From Paracoccaceae bacterium (GTDB taxonomy: Bacteria; Pseudomonadota; Alphaproteobacteria; Rhodobacterales; Rhodobacteraceae), in NCBI GenBank assembly GCA_007134805.1, contig SLKB01000351.1, forward strand, positions 1 through 7,593: a DNA stretch of 7,593 nucleotides, in the 5' to 3' direction. Of this stretch, positions 5,571 through 7,593 are shown piece after piece. The notes under the pieces are model-generated. The model searched no databases. It was not told the origin of the DNA and saw nothing but the letters and a program-made list of their open reading frames with translations. The position numbers were made by a program, and so were the translations under genes. Position 1 is the stretch's first letter; the number at the start of each line of letters is the position of its first letter.

Positions 5571-5758
5571 TCCGTGTGCTCCGCCTCTTATGTTCCAGGT
5601 TGCGTCGCTGCCACTCACGCAACCGGAATGTTACCTTTTTCAGGCGATGCTACATGCCTTGGGCAGCAGGGTCATTAAAAAAGTCACATTTCGAACGTAG
5701 TTTCGGCAATTTTTTTCTGATCTTGTCTCAAACTTCACCGAACGGGTTAACGTGACAT
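5571..5758 (-). promoter_or_regulatory. ftsZ leader / upstream region
   Basis: This 188-nt gap is clearly more AT-rich than the genes, with A/T runs on both strands (for example at 5676-5681 and 5709-5717). It very likely holds an ftsZ promoter, since alphaproteobacterial ftsZ often has its own, but I could not place a convincing -35/-10 pair. Shine-Dalgarno GGAG is at 5582-5579. No GANTC (CcrM) site occurs in it. No clear intrinsic terminator follows ftsA, so read-through from ftsQA is plausible. Confidence 0.5.
5598..5624. repeat. Perfect inverted repeat in the ftsZ 5' leader
   Basis: GGTTGCGT (5598-5605) and ACGCAACC (5617-5624), perfect 8-bp arms around 11 nt, lying 28-54 nt before the ftsZ start. 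On mRNA it forms a stem-loop just upstream of the ribosome binding site; on DNA it could be a regulator site. There is no T-run, so it is not a terminator. Confidence 0.55.
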
Positions 5759-5761
5759 TTA
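5747..5761 (+). promoter_or_regulatory. CtrA-like site at the ftsA stop codon
   Basis: TTAA-N7-TTTA, one mismatch from TTAA-N7-TTAA, about 180 nt upstream of the ftsZ start and overlapping the ftsA stop codon. CtrA is known to repress ftsZ in Caulobacter; in Rhodobacterales CtrA usually controls motility and gene-transfer agents instead. Weak evidence on its own. Confidence 0.22.
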
Positions 5762-7093
5762 CCAATTGTCCCGAAACCATTTCACGGCGCGCCGGAGCGA
5801 TCGGGCCGGGTAGTTTTCGACCGGCAGCTCGAAATCCCACCATTCGTCCTGCGGGTGGCTTGCAAGCAGGCTCAGCCCCACTGCGCTGCCGAAGGCCGGG
5901 CCCGAGGCCGCCTGCGGCAGGCCGCGCACGCGCACGGGCCGGCCGAGCCGGACCTGCTGGCCGAAGATGCGCGCTGCCAGCCCGTCGATCCCCGGCACCT
6001 GCGAGGCCCCGCCCGTGAGCACGACCTGCTGGCTCGGCAGATGGCCGAAGCCTGCCGCATCGAGCCGCGCGCGCACTTCTTCGAGGATTTCCTCGATCCT
6101 GGGGCGCATGATGCCGATCAGCTCGGCGCGGGTCACGCAGCGGCGGTCCTTTTCCCAGTCACCGGAATCGCCGCTGATCTCGATCATCTCGCGGTCATCC
6201 ATCGAGGTGGCCTGGGTGCCGCCATGGATCGTCTTGATCCGCTCGGCGGTCTCGAAATCGACCTGCAGCCCCTTCGAGATGTCGGTCGTGACATGCGCGC
6301 CACCCATGCGGACAGTGTCGGCATAGATCATGTGTTTCTTGATGAAGATCGACACGCCCGAGGTGCCCGCGCCGAGATCCACGCAGGCCGCACCCAGTTC
6401 CTGCTCATCCTCGACAAGGGCTGCGCGGCCGCTGGCATAGCCGCTGGTCACGATCCCGGCGAGTTCGACATCACAGCGACGCAGGCAGTTGCAGATATTC
6501 TGGATGAGTGCGGTATCGACGGTCACCAGATGCATGTCGCAGGCCAGCTGATTGCCGATCTGGCCACGCGGATCGCTGAGCCCGCTGCGGTGGTCGAGCG
6601 CAAAATTGATGGGCTGGGCGTGGAGCACATCGCGGCCATGGCCAAAATCGGGCGTCTCGGCGGCGGCCATGACGCGCGCGATGTCGTTCTCGGCCACAGT
6701 GCCGTTCTCGAGATCGACCTCGCCCGCAAGCCCGTAAGAGCGCACATTGCCCCCCGAGAGGCTGACCATCACGTGATCGACCCGCGTCTGCGCCATTTTC
6801 TGCGCGGCCTGCAGGGCCGTCCGGATGGCGTTCTCGGTCTCGGACATCGCCGAGATCTCGCCGAACTGGACCCCACGCGAGCGCGTGGTGCCCGCCCCGA
6901 TCACGCGAAACCCCGCCTGCCCGGCCATGCGCCCGATCGCCGGGTGATCCTGCGTGCCGTCAGAGGGGTCGATCTTCAGCACAAGCGCCGCGATCTTGTA
7001 GGTTCCGATATCGAGCACTGCAATGACACCGCGCTGCATGGCCGAGCGGCGCATGGCGCGCATCGCGCGCTGGGATGCATAGGGATCAATCAT
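5759..7093 (-). CDS. ftsA: Cell division protein FtsA (actin-like membrane anchor)
   Basis: Actin-fold ATP-binding protein that tethers FtsZ polymers to the inner membrane and recruits later division proteins. The protein is 444 residues (E. coli 420). Phosphate-1 motif VLDIGTYK (26-33), the FtsA-specific 1C subdomain around residues 105-185, phosphate-2 motif CVDLGAGTSGVSIF (237-250), and adenosine motif VVLTGGASQVPG (357-368). The C-terminal residues YPARSLRRAVKWFRDNW (428-444) form the amphipathic membrane-targeting helix, basic on one side with Trp/Phe/Val on the other. Phosphate-2 keeps D-L-G-x-G-T but has Ala and Ser-Gly where many FtsA proteins have Gly and Thr-Asp. Start ATG 7093-7091 overlaps the ftsQ stop as ATGA, and AGGAGG lies 10 nt upstream; this gives about 20 residues before the core fold, a little more than usual, but later Met codons (11, 14, 19) lack comparable signals. 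The overlap implies translational coupling with ftsQ. Confidence 0.97.
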   Translation of the reverse strand: MIDPYASQRAMRAMRRSAMQRGVIAVLDIGTYKIAALVLKIDPSDGTQDHPAIGRMAGQAGFRVIGAGTTRSRGVQFGEISAMSETENAIRTALQAAQKMAQTRVDHVMVSLSGGNVRSYGLAGEVDLENGTVAENDIARVMAAAETPDFGHGRDVLHAQPINFALDHRSGLSDPRGQIGNQLACDMHLVTVDTALIQNICNCLRRCDVELAGIVTSGYASGRAALVEDEQELGAACVDLGAGTSGVSIFIKKHMIYADTVRMGGAHVTTDISKGLQVDFETAERIKTIHGGTQATSMDDREMIEISGDSGDWEKDRRCVTRAELIGIMRPRIEEILEEVRARLDAAGFGHLPSQQVVLTGGASQVPGIDGLAARIFGQQVRLGRPVRVRGLPQAASGPAFGSAVGLSLLASHPQDEWWDFELPVENYPARSLRRAVKWFRDNW

Positions 7094-7593
7094 CGGGGTC
7101 GAGCCTCCTGGGTTTCAAGGCGGATTGAGCGCAGGGTGTCCATGGCGCCGTCGGAAATCTGCAGGACCGGGCGGGCGGGATTGCGCATGTCGGCCGCGAT
7201 GAGATCGCGGTTGAGCAGATCCTGCGCGCCCTGCAGCGCGATCACGCGCTCAAGCGCGCCGAGCGCGCCCTTTTCAGGCAGGCGGATGCGCTGGTCGCGA
7301 TCGAGCACCACATCCCAGCGCCGCTCGCCCACGCGCACGAGCCCGCGCAGCCGATCGCCGAGCGGTGCTGCCGCGTCGAGAAGCTCGAGCGCCTCGGGGA
7401 CATGATCATTGGCGCCCTCGCCCGCGATCAGCGGCAGGTCACTGCGCAGCCCGCGGCGCGCGAGCCGGGCCACACGAAAGCCGTCTGGATCCAGAAGTTC
7501 GAGCCCACCATACGAGCGCCAGACCACTGCCGGGACGCGCTCGGTGATGCTGACGGCCAGCACCCCGTCCGAGGCCAGCCGCAGATCGGCCGA
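7090..7593 (-). CDS. ftsQ: Cell division protein FtsQ, C-terminal part (starts outside window)
   Basis: The last 167 residues of the bitopic inner-membrane protein FtsQ, which links the cytosolic Z-ring to the septal synthesis enzymes through FtsB/FtsL. The reading frame is open to the window edge at 7593, so the cytosolic tail, membrane helix and most of the POTRA domain are missing. Visible is the end of POTRA and the periplasmic beta domain: SITERVPAVVWRS, then LLDPDGF, LPLIAGEGAN, RRWDVVLDRDQRIRLPEKG, and DLLNRDLIAADMRNPARPVL, a pattern typical of FtsQ. Gene order (directly before ftsA, ATGA overlap) supports the call. No start or promoter can be judged. Confidence 0.93.
   Translation of the reverse strand, partial: SADLRLASDGVLAVSITERVPAVVWRSYGGLELLDPDGFRVARLARRGLRSDLPLIAGEGANDHVPEALELLDAAAPLGDRLRGLVRVGERRWDVVLDRDQRIRLPEKGALGALERVIALQGAQDLLNRDLIAADMRNPARPVLQISDGAMDTLRSIRLETQEARPR

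Noticed and set aside
5571..5618. A GTG start that would add 16 residues to FtsZ
   Set aside because: It lies within the leader inverted repeat, lacks a Shine-Dalgarno, and the added residues do not resemble FtsZ; ATG 5570 has GGAG at 8 nt.
4041..5678. A 545-codon open frame on the plus strand opposite ftsZ
   Set aside because: It is antisense to a certain gene, composed of His/Gly/Ala/Arg-rich low-complexity sequence, and explained by high GC at third codon positions, which removes stops on the opposite strand.
5855..7405. A 516-codon open frame on the plus strand opposite ftsA/ftsQ
   Set aside because: Antisense shadow crossing two real genes; no recognisable domain and no ribosome binding site of note.
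1..7593. A previously undescribed multi-gene system, mobile element, CRISPR array, tRNA or rRNA
   Set aside because: All genes except the truncated lipoprotein belong to well-known core families in their usual order; no insertion sequence ends, repeat arrays or RNA gene structures were seen.

Overview
The window is a stretch of the cell-envelope/division (dcw) region of a GC-rich alphaproteobacterium, most likely a member of Rhodobacterales (Rhodobacter/Paracoccus-like). The evidence is the gene order ftsQ-ftsA-ftsZ-lpxC-bamD-recN, an FtsZ of 535 residues with a very long Pro/Ala/Glu/Arg-rich linker ending in [10 protein letters not shown], and a bamD-recN pair directly after lpxC. The order assignment is inference from recalled gene order and protein features; no database search was possible.

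Every gene lies on the minus strand, so transcription runs from high to low coordinates. Reading in that direction: the C-terminal part of ftsQ (7593-7090) overlaps ftsA (7093-5759) by an ATGA. A 188-nt AT-richer leader (5758-5571) holds a perfect 8-bp inverted repeat just before ftsZ (5570-3963). After ftsZ comes a 229-nt gap (3962-3734) with a terminator-like hairpin, a perfect DnaA-box 9-mer, two nested dyads lying on a candidate lpxC promoter, and a CtrA-like site. lpxC (3733-2813) is followed by a hairpin plus T-run, then bamD (2717-1875), recN (1825-104), and the first 47 codons of a lipoprotein gene (143-1) that starts inside recN and runs off the window.

Functionally, FtsQ, FtsA and FtsZ build the divisome: FtsZ is the polymerising GTPase, FtsA its membrane anchor and FtsQ the periplasmic linker to the septal synthesis machinery. 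LpxC commits UDP-acyl-GlcNAc to lipid A, and BamD is part of the machine that inserts beta-barrel proteins in the outer membrane. RecN is an SMC-like double-strand-break repair protein. The signals between genes suggest at least three transcription blocks (ftsQA with possible read-through to ftsZ; lpxC; bamD-recN-lipoprotein).

I found no novel multi-gene system: the gene content is ordinary core genome. What deserves a second look is in the gaps and at gene junctions: the lpxC promoter/operator region, the DnaA box fused to a terminator, the ftsZ leader hairpin, a near-LexA box before bamD-recN, conserved-looking islands in the FtsZ linker, and a lipoprotein with Asp after the lipidated Cys.
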